Positions 34,053-42,018 of a stretch of DNA of 64,000 nt are shown here, one piece after another; within the stretch, counting starts at the first letter, position 1; every line of letters starts with the position of its first letter. The DNA is from VRUE01 sp963728365 (lineage in GTDB: Bacteria > Actinomycetota > Thermoleophilia > Solirubrobacterales > 70-9), in assembly GCA_963728365.1 (NCBI GenBank), contig CAVSJI010000001.1, positions 248,001 to 312,000 on the forward strand, given 5' to 3'. The notes under the pieces were generated by a model, which had not been told where the DNA came from, ran no database searches, and saw nothing but the letters and a program-made list of their open reading frames with translations. The position numbers and the translations under genes were made by a program.

Positions 34053-34089
34053 GCGGCTCGACCGGCGCCAAACGATGCGGTCGAGCCGC
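34053..34089. promoter_or_regulatory. 11-bp hairpin with the APC permease start codon in its loop
   Basis: GCGGCTCGACC (34053-34063) pairs perfectly with GGTCGAGCCGC (34079-34089). The ATG of the permease (34075-34077) is in the 15-base loop. It could end the lipoprotein transcript or limit permease translation. Confidence 0.5.
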
Positions 34090-35427
34090 CTGCACCTCTT
34101 CGTCGCCTTCGCCTTCACGGTGATGGCGGACCCCGTCTCCTCGGTCGCCTACGCGATCGAGGCGGCGCTGCGGGCGCTCGACGGTGACCCGGCGAGCCTG
34201 GTGGCGACGATGGCCGTGGTGGTCGGGATCATCGTCGTGGTTGCGGCCACCTACCACCAGCTGATTGGGCGCTTCCCCGAGGGAGGCGGCGGGCCGGAGG
34301 CAGTCGCCGCGGCCTTCGGCGAGGGCTGGGCGTTCCTGCCGCTTGGCGCCCTGCTGGTCGACTTCACGCTGACCGTCGCGGTTAGCTGCGCGGCGGGCGC
34401 AGCGGCGCTGATCGCCTACCTGCCGGAGCTCGACCCCGCCCGGGTGCCGATCGCCCTCGGGCTGGCGCTGGTGGTCGCGCTCGGCGTGCTCGCCGGCCAC
34501 CGGGGCCGGGTTGGCTTCGCGATCGCAACCCAGGCCTTCCTGCTGCTCGCCGCCGCGGTCCTGATCGCGGGCTTTGCCGCCGGGCCTGCCCCCGCCGCGC
34601 CGGCCATCGGGGCGGCGCCTGCGGGCGGCCCACTGCTCGCGAACGCCTCGCTGGCCGCGATCCTCGCCGCCGTGCCTCTCGGCATGGCGCTGGCGACGGG
34701 GGTCGAGGCTCCCTCCAACGCGATTGCGCAGCTGCCGCAACTGCGAGACCGCGGCCGGCGCGCCTTCGGGCGCGGCACGCTCTGGCTGATGGTCGGCTTG
34801 GTCGGTGCCCTGACGATCTCGCTCGCTGTGCTCACCGTGCGGCTCGGGGTCGGCCTGCCGGCCGAGAACTCCACGCTGCTCGCCGAGGTGGCGCGTCGAT
34901 CGGTTGGGGGTGGCGCGCCGCTGGCCGTCTTCCAAGGAGTCAGCGCTCTGTTGCTGCTCGCCGCCGCGGCCTCGTCCTATCTCGCTGGATCCGGCGTGCT
35001 CAAGGCGCTTGCCGGGATCGGCATGGATGGCCGCGGCGGCCTGCTGCCGGAGAGGCTCCACCGCGAGAACCGCTTTCGGGTCTCGAGTTGGGGCGTCGGC
35101 GTAGTGCTCGCGATCGCCGCCATCCTGATCCTCGCCGGCGGTGGGCGTGAGCAGGATCTGGTCCGCTTCTACGCCGTCTCGGTCTTCGCCAGCTTCCTGG
35201 CCGCGACACTCAGCTGCGCGCGCCTTTCGCGGCGCGACGGGCGCCCCTGGGCCGTGGCGCTCAACCTGCTCGGCTCGGCCCTCGTCGCTCTCGTCCTCAC
35301 TCTCAACCTGACTCGCCTCGACTCGACCATCGCACTGCTCGCCTCGTTGGCGCTGGCCGCCTGGTTCTGGCGCGGCTGGGTCGCTCGGGGGCGGCCGCGC
35401 GGCGTCGTCGGCGCCGCGAGCGGCTGA
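34075..35427 (+). CDS. APC superfamily amino acid permease
   Basis: A 450-residue integral membrane protein with about 12 hydrophobic segments. FAFTVMADPVSSVAYAIEAA in the first segment and RFPEGGGGPEAVAAAFGEGW after the second correspond to the unwound helix 1 and conserved loop of APC amino acid and polyamine transporters. A GAP-rich loop in the middle is low complexity. Substrate unknown. Its stop codon pairs with that of the convergent gene in a hairpin. Confidence 0.82.
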   Translation: MRSSRLHLFVAFAFTVMADPVSSVAYAIEAALRALDGDPASLVATMAVVVGIIVVVAATYHQLIGRFPEGGGGPEAVAAAFGEGWAFLPLGALLVDFTLTVAVSCAAGAAALIAYLPELDPARVPIALGLALVVALGVLAGHRGRVGFAIATQAFLLLAAAVLIAGFAAGPAPAAPAIGAAPAGGPLLANASLAAILAAVPLGMALATGVEAPSNAIAQLPQLRDRGRRAFGRGTLWLMVGLVGALTISLAVLTVRLGVGLPAENSTLLAEVARRSVGGGAPLAVFQGVSALLLLAAAASSYLAGSGVLKALAGIGMDGRGGLLPERLHRENRFRVSSWGVGVVLAIAAILILAGGGREQDLVRFYAVSVFASFLAATLSCARLSRRDGRPWAVALNLLGSALVALVLTLNLTRLDSTIALLASLALAAWFWRGWVARGRPRGVVGAASG

Positions 35428-35450
35428 GGGCGGGCCCGGTTTTCAGCCGC
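35420..35450. terminator. Bidirectional hairpin pairing two convergent stop codons
   Basis: GCGGCTGA (35420-35427) and TCAGCCGC (35443-35450) form a perfect 8-bp stem. The TGA of the permease (35425-35427) pairs with the TCA (TGA on the minus strand, 35443-35445) of the facing gene. The loop is 15 bases and contains TTT near its end. Confidence 0.6.
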
Positions 35451-36225
35451 GTACGCGGCAGTCGCGCGCCAGGGCCGTCGAGACCCGCTGCCCGTTCGAG
35501 AAGGCGAAGGTGGCGCGGGCAAGCGTGAAGGCGGCCGCCGCGAATCCGGCAGGGGCGGCGCAGCTGGCGCTGAGGAAGCTTCGGCGGCGGCCGCGATATT
35601 CGTACTTCCGCCCCAGGGTCATCCTGATGTCGGTGACGGAGCCGAGGCCGGAGGCCAGCCGGGGGATGCGGGTTGAGAAAACGGTGCCGAAACTGCCCGC
35701 CCGGCGGGTGATGTCGAAGGGAAGGACAAAGGTCGCTTTGACCGGTGTCGTCCCGTAGAGGTGCAGCAGCAGGCCGGCGTGACCGTGAATGCGGCTGTTG
35801 AAAGCGAGCACCTGGCCGTGGGCCGGGATCAGCGGCGTGTCGGGGAAGTTGACGTTGACGCCGAAGTGGCCGTGGCCGACCAGCGCCTGGCGGCATCGCG
35901 CGAGCGCCGCTTCGGTGCTGGTTTGCTGCAGCACGCCGGCCTGGCAGCGTGGCAGCCCGGCGGTCGAGATCCGGCCGGCGCTATTCACCGCGAACCTCAG
36001 TTCGCGGAGCTGCGGCGGACGGGTGCCGTCGGCGGTGGCAACGGATCCTTCGAGCGTGACGCTCACCGGGGCCGGACGTTGACGCGGCAGCGCATGGGGA
36101 GCCAGGTTGCCTTCGAAGGAGACGCGCAGGTTGCCCTGCTGGAGCAGTTCAGCCGCCGCCGCGCTTGCGAATGCGGCCGCGGCGAGGGCCAGCGCGACGA
36201 CGATCGAGAGTCGGCGTATGGTCAC
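35443..36225 (-). CDS. Secreted beta-rich protein of unknown function
   Basis: A 260-residue exported protein with a signal peptide (MTIRRLSIVVALALAAAAFA, cleavage near SAAAAE). The mature part has many short beta-like segments: LRVSFEGNLAPHALP, VSVTLEGSVATADGT and LLLHLYGTTPVKATFVLP. Cysteines (in LPRCQAG, LARCRQALVG, SASCAAPAG and ARDCRVRG) could form disulphides outside the cell. I do not know a function. The look is that of a lineage-specific secreted family. Confidence 0.65.
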   Translation of the reverse strand: MTIRRLSIVVALALAAAAFASAAAAELLQQGNLRVSFEGNLAPHALPRQRPAPVSVTLEGSVATADGTRPPQLRELRFAVNSAGRISTAGLPRCQAGVLQQTSTEAALARCRQALVGHGHFGVNVNFPDTPLIPAHGQVLAFNSRIHGHAGLLLHLYGTTPVKATFVLPFDITRRAGSFGTVFSTRIPRLASGLGSVTDIRMTLGRKYEYRGRRRSFLSASCAAPAGFAAAAFTLARATFAFSNGQRVSTALARDCRVRG

Positions 36226-36355
36226 AGAGAGAGTCTAGATACGCCCAGAGCAGCGCTGAATTGGCCTTCGGTTATTTCGCCAGGACGCCGGACATCGCCT
36301 TCAGGCCGGTGTCCATGCCGCGCCGTTCGACGCTCTCGGGGCTAGGGTGCAACGG

Positions 36356-37912
36356 ATGACCGGGCCGCCGCGCGGGATCGAGCTTTCCGAGGGCGACGAG
36401 TTCGCCGGCTACCGGATCGAGCGCCGCCTCGGCCGGGGCGGCATGGGAGTCCTCTACCTGGCGCTCGAGCCTGGCCTCGAGCGGCGCGTTGCGCTGAAGC
36501 TGATCGCCCCCGAGGCGGCCGAGGAAGAGGTCTTCGCCCGGCGCTTCGCCGAGGAGTCGCGGATCGCCGCCTCGATCGAGCACCCCAACGTGGTGCCGAT
36601 CTACGCGGCGGGTGAGGAGGGCGGTGTCCCCTACATCGCGATGCGCTACGTCGCCGGGGCGGACCTGGCGAGGCGGCTTGCGCGCGAGGGGCGACTGGAG
36701 ATCGCCACGGCGGTCGAGCTGATCGCCCAGGTCGGCGCGGGCCTCGACGCGATCCACGCCGCCGGCCTCGTCCACCGCGACGTGAAGCCGGCCAACGTCC
36801 TGCTCAGCGGAGGCGAGGCCGACCAGCACGCCTACATCACCGACTTCGGCGTCGCCCGCAACGTCGCCACCGAGTCCGGCCTGACCCAGACCGGACGCTT
36901 CGTCGGCACCCTCGACTACGTCGCCCCCGAGCAGATCTCAGGCGGAGAGGTCGACGCGCGGGCCGACGTCTACGCGCTCGGCTGCCTGCTCTTCAAGCTG
37001 CTCACCGGCGAGGTGCCGTTTCCCAAGGAGGCAGAGGCGGCGAAGCTCTTCGCCCACCTCAACGACCCGCCGCCGGCGCCCTCGCTCTGGGTGCCGGAGG
37101 TCTCGATGGCGCTCGACGACGTGGTCGCGCGGGCGATGTCGAAGAGCCCCGACGAGCGCTACCCCTCGGCCGGAGACCTGGGCCGCGCCGCGCAGGCCGC
37201 CCTGCGCGACGAGACGCCGGCCGCGCCCGAGCGCACCGTGGCAACCGGCGCCGCGGCGACGCGCACCGCTGAGACCGTCGGCCCGGAGCGCGCATCCGAG
37301 CTTGACCGCGCGGGCGCAAGGTCAGTGTCGGATGCGCCGACGGAGCGGATCGCGGACGGGCGCTCGCGCCGACGATGGCTGCTCGGTGTGGGCGCGGTGG
37401 CGCTGCTCGGGATCGCCGCCGCAGTGGTCGCGATCGCGAGCGGGGGAGGGGGCTCGTCTGGGGGCAAGGCCAGTGGCGACAACGCCGCCGGCTCCTTCGC
37501 GACCGCGAAGAAGCCGAAGGCCAAGCCGAAGTCGTTGAGCAAGTCGGAGCTGATCGCCAAGGTCGACGCGATCTGCGCCGACAGCAAGAGCGCCTACACG
37601 AGCGTCTTCTCGGCCGAAAAGGAAGAAATCCCGGAAGTCGCCTACGCGGCGACCCTGGCCGGGATTTCGCAGCGCGGAGTCAACCGCTTCCGCCGCCTGC
37701 TCGCCCCCGCAGGCGTCGAACCGGCCTTCGCCAAGTACGTGGGCGCCCAAGAACGCGTGATGCGCTATGACCGCCAGGCGCTGAAAGCGGCCGAGCAAGG
37801 CGACGCGGAAGCGTACGTCGCCGCCCGCGAACGCCGCGACGCCGAGGCCGCGGAACGCTACGACCTGGCCCGCGAAGTCGGCCTGCGCGAATGCAGCACC
37901 AACCGGCAATGA
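36356..37912 (+). CDS. Membrane serine/threonine protein kinase (PknB-like)
   Basis: A 518-residue kinase. The N-terminal domain has the glycine loop LGRGGMGVLYLA (25-36), ATP-binding K48, HRDVKPAN with catalytic D142, DFG at 163-165 and GTLDYVAPEQ in the activation segment. One membrane helix (about 338-357) leads to an extracytoplasmic domain of about 150 residues with cysteines (DAICADSKS, RECSTN), not PASTA repeats. Sensor ligand unknown. ATG 36356 is preferred to GTG 36347. A strong hairpin follows the gene. The outer domain favours GAA codons. Confidence 0.9.
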   Translation: MTGPPRGIELSEGDEFAGYRIERRLGRGGMGVLYLALEPGLERRVALKLIAPEAAEEEVFARRFAEESRIAASIEHPNVVPIYAAGEEGGVPYIAMRYVAGADLARRLAREGRLEIATAVELIAQVGAGLDAIHAAGLVHRDVKPANVLLSGGEADQHAYITDFGVARNVATESGLTQTGRFVGTLDYVAPEQISGGEVDARADVYALGCLLFKLLTGEVPFPKEAEAAKLFAHLNDPPPAPSLWVPEVSMALDDVVARAMSKSPDERYPSAGDLGRAAQAALRDETPAAPERTVATGAAATRTAETVGPERASELDRAGARSVSDAPTERIADGRSRRRWLLGVGAVALLGIAAAVVAIASGGGGSSGGKASGDNAAGSFATAKKPKAKPKSLSKSELIAKVDAICADSKSAYTSVFSAEKEEIPEVAYAATLAGISQRGVNRFRRLLAPAGVEPAFAKYVGAQERVMRYDRQALKAAEQGDAEAYVAARERRDAEAAERYDLAREVGLRECSTNRQ

Positions 37913-37962
37913 CCCTGTCGCGCCTCTCGTGGCTCATGCTTAGCCGCGTCGCGCGGGTATAG

Positions 37963-38003
37963 AGGGAGGGCGGCGGGACAGGAGCTCCGCCGCCCTCCCT
38001 TGT
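37963..38003. terminator. GC-rich terminator-like hairpin after the kinase gene
   Basis: AGGGAGGGCGGCGG and CCGCCGCCCTCCCT form a 14-bp perfect stem around a 10-base loop within 37963-38003, ending TTGT. It lies between the kinase and the convergent ArsR-like gene and could serve both. Confidence 0.6.
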
Positions 38004-38134
38004 CCATCGAGCTGCGCTGGGTGTTCGGCTGGATGTGGCCAACGACCGGCGCATCCTCACCTCCCATCCAGCGCGGCGGCCATGATAGGGAAGCGCGACC
38101 ACGTTTCCCTCAGTCGAATTTGATCGATGCGATT

Positions 38135-38833
38135 TCAGTCCTTCCCTTTCGACTTCTTCTTCGGCGAACTTGCCTCTCGACCGGTTTTCGGGGAAGGAAA
38201 AATCAGCAGAACGGCGGTCGCAGGAATCGGCTTGGGGTTGCCGCTCTTGGCGAGTCGGCACGCCGACTCGCCAACGAGCCCCAAGAAGATGTCGATGAAT
38301 TCGTCGCCCACCTCGTGGGCGCGCTCGAAGGCTAACTCGTCAAGTAGACCTGGGATGCGCACGACCTGGATGTCGTCGCGGGAGTTGAAGGCCCCGGCAG
38401 CCGCCGACTCGTTCACGTCCTCATCGATTTCGCCTAGGGCGTCATTGATGAGAATTCCTCGTCCCGTTTTCGGCATGGACTTCGCCATGTCGAGCTTGAC
38501 CAACGTTCGCTCGACCGCGCGGTAGAAGTGCTCAACCGCGCCTCGCCTGGGCTCTTCTCTCGTCAGTTCGATCAACTCGAAGTCCCGCAGGACTTTGACG
38601 TGGTAGCTGACGTTGCTGAGAGGCTCACCTAGCTCTTCAGAAAGGCCGTTTGGGCTCCATTCGCACTCGTTCATGTAGGCGAGGATCTTCGCCCGCAACG
38701 GATGGCTCATCGCTTTGATGAGCCGCTGTTTGATCGATAGTGCCTGGTCGCCCTTGTTTTTGCTCTGGCGTGGATGCCTGGCATCGAACTTCTTCCGCGG
38801 CGCCTCTTTCTTGCTTTTTTTCTTCGCCGCCAC
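38135..38833 (-). CDS. ArsR/HTH_20-type winged-helix regulator
   Basis: A 232-residue regulator. After a lysine-rich N-terminus (KKKSKKEAPRKKF) comes a winged helix: MSHPLRAKILAYMNECEWSP, LSEELGEPLSNVSYHVKVLR, and a wing ending in GAVEHFYRAVER. This is the ArsR/PadR-like HTH_20 type common in Solirubrobacterales. The C-terminal domain is unknown and ends in another KKKSKGKD tail. The ESACRLAKSGNP part is encoded by a near-perfect hairpin (38247-38274) that looks inserted. A CTAATC/GATTAG palindrome stands upstream. Confidence 0.78.
   Translation of the reverse strand: MAAKKKSKKEAPRKKFDARHPRQSKNKGDQALSIKQRLIKAMSHPLRAKILAYMNECEWSPNGLSEELGEPLSNVSYHVKVLRDFELIELTREEPRRGAVEHFYRAVERTLVKLDMAKSMPKTGRGILINDALGEIDEDVNESAAAGAFNSRDDIQVVRIPGLLDELAFERAHEVGDEFIDIFLGLVGESACRLAKSGNPKPIPATAVLLIFPSPKTGREASSPKKKSKGKD
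38232..38284. repeat. In-frame palindrome inside the ArsR-like gene
   Basis: TTGGCGAGTCGGC (38247-38259) and GCCGACTCGCCAA (38262-38274) form a 13-bp perfect stem with a 2-base loop. Outer TTGGGG (38232-38237) and CCCCAA (38279-38284), with CTC/GAG between, extend it. It is wholly inside the coding region, near the 3' end. Confidence 0.6.
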
Positions 38834-39005
38834 GTAGACCTCCTCCTCTGCCCGCCGTGGGTACCGAGATCGCCTCAGAACGGTTCGGGCTTGTCGATTG
38901 TGGCCAGAAAGCTAGCCCGAACATAAGCGGGACGGCAATTTGACTTTTGATTGCTCTAATCTTTTTTGATTAGTAAAAGGAACTTGAGCAAAGGAGGTGA
39001 CCGCA
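38834..39005. promoter_or_regulatory. AT-rich control region with CTAATC-T6-GATTAG palindrome
   Basis: The region upstream of the ArsR-like gene ends in an AT-rich stretch. CTAATC (38956-38961), six T and GATTAG (38968-38973) make a perfect palindrome, followed by AAAGGAGGTGA before a short ORF. A regulator binding site is likely; self-regulation by the ArsR-like protein is inference. Confidence 0.4.
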
Positions 39006-39065
39006 ATGACGATCCAGCTACGTCCGGCGACCGTGCCACTCCTGTCGACGATCAAGACTCGTTAG
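39006..39065 (+). CDS. Putative 19-residue peptide with perfect Shine-Dalgarno
   Basis: ATG 39006 follows AAAGGAGGTGA, an almost perfect anti-16S match at ideal spacing, and reads MTIQLRPATVPLLSTIKTR before a TAG. It is one of the strongest ribosome sites in the window, yet the frame is 19 codons. It may be a small protein, a leader peptide, or the start of a decayed gene. Conservation is unknown. Confidence 0.4.
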   Translation: MTIQLRPATVPLLSTIKTR

Positions 39066-39408
39066 GTGGCATCGGGCAGGGCAGGCTTCGGGTTGCCCCG
39101 CGAGGCGCTGGCCTGCCGCGAGGGAGGAGGTCGGTCTCAGTCGCCAACGGGGTCGCTGGGACCGACCGCCTCGCAGCTGCAGCTTCGTCAATGCCGCCGA
39201 ATCCAGGGGGATGTGCAGGGGGAGTGAAGGGGTCTGCGGTTGCTCAGTTGAGGACGGCAATCTCGCAGCGAATGCGGGGCGCTCGCTCAAGCCGCCCGTC
39301 TGCCGTCAAGAGCACCGTGCCGAGTGCCTCCGCGAGCGCTGGCGCGACCACCTGCTCGGCCTAGGACCTCCTCCAGCGTCGCCGTCTCAGCCTGCGGGGA
39401 GCCTGGGG
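39066..39408. other. Non-coding gap with a hairpin
   Basis: No supportable gene. GGTCGGTC (39129-39136) and GACCGACC (39160-39167) form an 8-bp hairpin. Other frames here are low-complexity shadows. It may be the untranslated tail of the short ORF transcript or a decayed gene. Confidence 0.35.
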
Positions 39409-40272
39409 CTAGTCCGGGTCGGCCCGGTCGATGCGCGCCACCTTTTCCGCTCGGTGGCGCACTTCATCGGCCGCCTCGCGGGTAGCCGCGAGCGCCTCCT
39501 GCTGGACCGCGGCGACGCCCTCGCTGGGCTTGCCGCCGACGATGTCGCGGAAGGCGTTCTTGAAGCGCTCGGTGCGGCGGTCGGGCGGGAAGCGCTCCTC
39601 GGCGCGGCGCTGCTTCTCGGGCTTGCGCTCGCCGTAGCGCTTGCGCGCCCAGGCGGAGCGGGGCTTGGCGAGGCGGGAGGCGCCGTAGACCGCGACCGGG
39701 AAGACGAAGAAGCCGACCGTGCCGTGCATCACCCGGCCCTTGGCGAAGCAGATCGCGACCAGGCCGAAGATCAGGGCGGCGCTGAGGATCGAGCCGATCA
39801 CGGCGCTCGCCGAGCCGGTCTCGATGCTGAAGGGGCTGAAGCCGAGCAGGACGAGCCCCATGCCCGCCGCGGCGATCACCGTCGCGTCGATCGAGCTGCG
39901 TCCCTCCTCGGCCCAGTAGACGTCGTCGAGGTAGACCCAGAGGGCGAACTCGTCGATCGTCAGGCCGGCGCCGACCCCGAAGGCGAAGGCGCAGATCTCG
40001 GTCCAGGGGCTCTTGCCCAGGGCGCTGAAGCCGAGCGCCCCGGCGATCATCATCGTCACGATCCCGAAGACCAGGTGGTGGAGGTGGACGCCGCTGTCGC
40101 TGACCACGCTGCCCGGCCACCAGGGCACCTTGGGGCTGCGCATCAGCCGGGTGCTCATCCGGATGAAGGCGAAGGAGAGGATGAAGCCGGCGAGGACCAG
40201 GAAGAGACCCTGCTCGTCGTGTTCGGCGAGCTTGTCCCAGAAGTCGGTGAAGATCGAGGCTGCGGGGATCAC
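39409..40272 (-). CDS. Polytopic membrane protein of unknown function
   Basis: A 287-residue protein with six or seven hydrophobic segments and a charged C-terminal tail of about 90 residues. SGVHLHHLVFGIVTMM carries an HLHH motif at the membrane edge, and GAGLTIDEFALWVYLDDVYW has acidic residues in a loop. Both are typical of an uncharacterised actinobacterial membrane family. The HxHH and DE/DD sets could bind metal. The long basic-acidic tail is probably cytoplasmic. Confidence 0.68.
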   Translation of the reverse strand: MIPAASIFTDFWDKLAEHDEQGLFLVLAGFILSFAFIRMSTRLMRSPKVPWWPGSVVSDSGVHLHHLVFGIVTMMIAGALGFSALGKSPWTEICAFAFGVGAGLTIDEFALWVYLDDVYWAEEGRSSIDATVIAAAGMGLVLLGFSPFSIETGSASAVIGSILSAALIFGLVAICFAKGRVMHGTVGFFVFPVAVYGASRLAKPRSAWARKRYGERKPEKQRRAEERFPPDRRTERFKNAFRDIVGGKPSEGVAAVQQEALAATREAADEVRHRAEKVARIDRADPD

Positions 40273-40333
40273 GCCGGGTTCGAGTGTAGTTCGACTGCGC
40301 CGCCCTTCTCGCGGATCAGGTAGGTCGAGGGAA

Positions 40334-40380
40334 CCCGGCGGCGGCCGGTCACTCAGCGTCTCCGTCGCCGGCCCGCCGGG
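40334..40380. terminator. Hairpin around the stop of the CxxC/HHHWH protein gene
   Basis: CCCGGCGG (40334-40341) pairs with CCGCCGGG (40373-40380) and CCGG (40345-40348) with CCGG (40368-40371). The minus-strand stop (40353-40355) lies in the loop. No T tract. Confidence 0.45.
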
Positions 40381-40685
40381 CGGCGGCCGCGACGCTCGAG
40401 CTTCGCCTGCCCCGACTCGGCGGTCGGCACCCTGCGCACCTCGCTGAGCTCGCCGATCAGCAGCTCTTCGGCGCAGCGCCGGTGCCAGTGGTGGTGTTCG
40501 GTGCCGCCGAGGCGAAAGACGTACTGGACGACGACGTGCTCGGTGCCGATCTCGATCTCGCCGTGGCAGGCCGGACAGCGGTAGAGCTTGCGCGAGATGC
40601 CGCGGATCAACCAGGCCTCGTCGCCCTCTTCGGTGATCCCGCTCAGGCTCCAGCGCTTGTCGGGCAGGCCGGAGAGGTCTGCCAC
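40353..40685 (-). CDS. Small protein with CxxC and HHHWH motifs
   Basis: A 110-residue protein from GTG 40685, with GAGGAGG in front. YRCPACHGEIEIG holds a CxxC pair, and TEHHHWHRRCAEELL holds a histidine cluster with a cysteine, so a zinc-binding ribbon is likely. The C-terminus is arginine-rich. An upstream in-frame extension to 40841 overlaps the neighbouring gene and is not credible. It is the second gene of an operon with the membrane protein ending at 40690. Function unknown. Confidence 0.65.
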   Translation of the reverse strand: MADLSGLPDKRWSLSGITEEGDEAWLIRGISRKLYRCPACHGEIEIGTEHVVVQYVFRLGGTEHHHWHRRCAEELLIGELSEVRRVPTAESGQAKLERRGRRPAGRRRRR

Positions 40686-40689
40686 TCGC

Positions 40690-41085
40690 TCACCTCCTCG
40701 AAAGCCAGGCGAAGCCGGCGGCCATCGCCAGGTTGGAGACCCCGGCGAAGCGCAGGCCGGCCTTGGCGCCCGGCCGGCTGACCGCGGGGGAGCGGGCCCA
40801 GAGCGCGTCGGTGGCGATCTCGGTGCCACGCAGCCAGGCAAGCGCCCACCAGTCGCGCGGCTCGCCGCGCTGCTCGGCGATCAGGTGGGCAGCGGCGAAG
40901 GTCAGCCAGACCGGGGCGGAGCGGCGGAAGAGGTGCTCGGCCTCGGGCGAGGGGTGCTCGTGGCCGAGCACCTTCATCGTCGTGGCGGGGGCCAGCAGGG
41001 CGCCGCCGCCGAGCACCAGGTCGAAGCCGATCATGAACCGGTTCTGGAAACGCAGTGCGCTTTCGATGGTCATCGCAAAGAGCAT
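40690..41085 (-). CDS. Small membrane protein of unknown function
   Basis: A 131-residue protein with about four hydrophobic segments (FMIGFDLVLGGGALLAPA; LFRRSAPVWLTFAAAHLIAE; WWALAWLRGTEIATDALWA; AGVSNLAMAAGFAWL). No family was recognised. The 3' end is 5 bases from the start of the next minus-strand gene, so they form an operon. It is divergent from the RpiR regulator, which might control it. Confidence 0.6.
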   Translation of the reverse strand: MLFAMTIESALRFQNRFMIGFDLVLGGGALLAPATTMKVLGHEHPSPEAEHLFRRSAPVWLTFAAAHLIAEQRGEPRDWWALAWLRGTEIATDALWARSPAVSRPGAKAGLRFAGVSNLAMAAGFAWLSRR

Positions 41086-41136
41086 CCAACCAGATCGTCG
41101 GAAGGGAAAGCGTTGGGTCTGGCGAAATGGAGGCCC

Positions 41137-41994
41137 GTGACCAAGACAGCGACCAAGCCAGCCCCCCAGCTCAAGAGCCTCTCGGAGTACATCCAGGAGC
41201 GCTTCGAAGACTTCTCGCGCTCACAGAAAGACGTGGCGCGCTACATCGTCGACCATCTCGACGAGGCAGCCTTCCTCACCGCCGAGGAGCTGGCCCGGAG
41301 AGCGAGCACCTCGTCATCGACGGTGGTGCGCTTCTCCCAGGCCCTCGGCTTCGAGGGATATCCGGAGCTGCAGCAGGCGGCGATCGAGGAGTACCGCGCC
41401 GCCGGCGCCGCGGCCTCCAGCGCGGCAAACGCCGGCTCGCTCTTCTCCTTCGACCACTCCGAGCTCGAGAGCGCGCTCGGCGCCGACTACGCCAACCTCG
41501 AGGAAACGGCGCGCAAGCTGACCCGCGAGCAGGTCGACGGCGCCGTCGCCGCCCTCGCCGACGCCCAGCGCGTGGTGATCGTCGGCGTCGACCAGATGGC
41601 CTTCTTCGCCAGCTACCTGCGCCACACGCTCAGCCTGCTCGACATCCGCGCCGAGATCGTCGCCAGCACCGGCGGCGAGTCGCTGCAGCGCCTCGGGAGG
41701 ATCGACGAGGAGACGCTGGTCATCGTGCTCTCCTCGGGCCGCGCCCACCCGCTCCTGCTGCGGGCGATGAAACTCGCCCTACACCGCGGCGCCCGCACGC
41801 TGGCCGTCTCCGACGCATCGATGTCGGAGGTTGGCGAGCACGCCGAGCTGACCCTCTACTTCTCCTCGAACAGCCCCTCCTTCGCGCGCTCCAACACGGC
41901 ATTGATGGCGCTCGTCCAGGCTCTCGCCTATGGCCTCTACGCCCGCGACGAAGACAGCCACAAAGACCGCATCCGGGCCTACAAGCTCAAGTAG
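41137..41994 (+). CDS. RpiR family transcriptional regulator
   Basis: A 285-residue regulator with an N-terminal RpiR helix-turn-helix (LTAEELARRASTSSSTVVRF, about 49-68) and a C-terminal SIS sugar-isomerase domain (VVIVGVDQMAFFASYL, VIVLSSGRAHPLLLRAMKLA). Such proteins sense sugar phosphates. GTG 41137 was chosen because the conserved N-terminus (SLSEYIQERFEDFSRSQKDV) follows soon after; the longer frame to 40588 is unsupported. It sits 24 bases before pdxS, so B6 or carbon control is possible but not shown. Confidence 0.82.
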   Translation: MTKTATKPAPQLKSLSEYIQERFEDFSRSQKDVARYIVDHLDEAAFLTAEELARRASTSSSTVVRFSQALGFEGYPELQQAAIEEYRAAGAAASSAANAGSLFSFDHSELESALGADYANLEETARKLTREQVDGAVAALADAQRVVIVGVDQMAFFASYLRHTLSLLDIRAEIVASTGGESLQRLGRIDEETLVIVLSSGRAHPLLLRAMKLALHRGARTLAVSDASMSEVGEHAELTLYFSSNSPSFARSNTALMALVQALAYGLYARDEDSHKDRIRAYKLK

Positions 41995-42018
41995 CGCCGA
42001 CCCGTAGTATTCGCCTCC

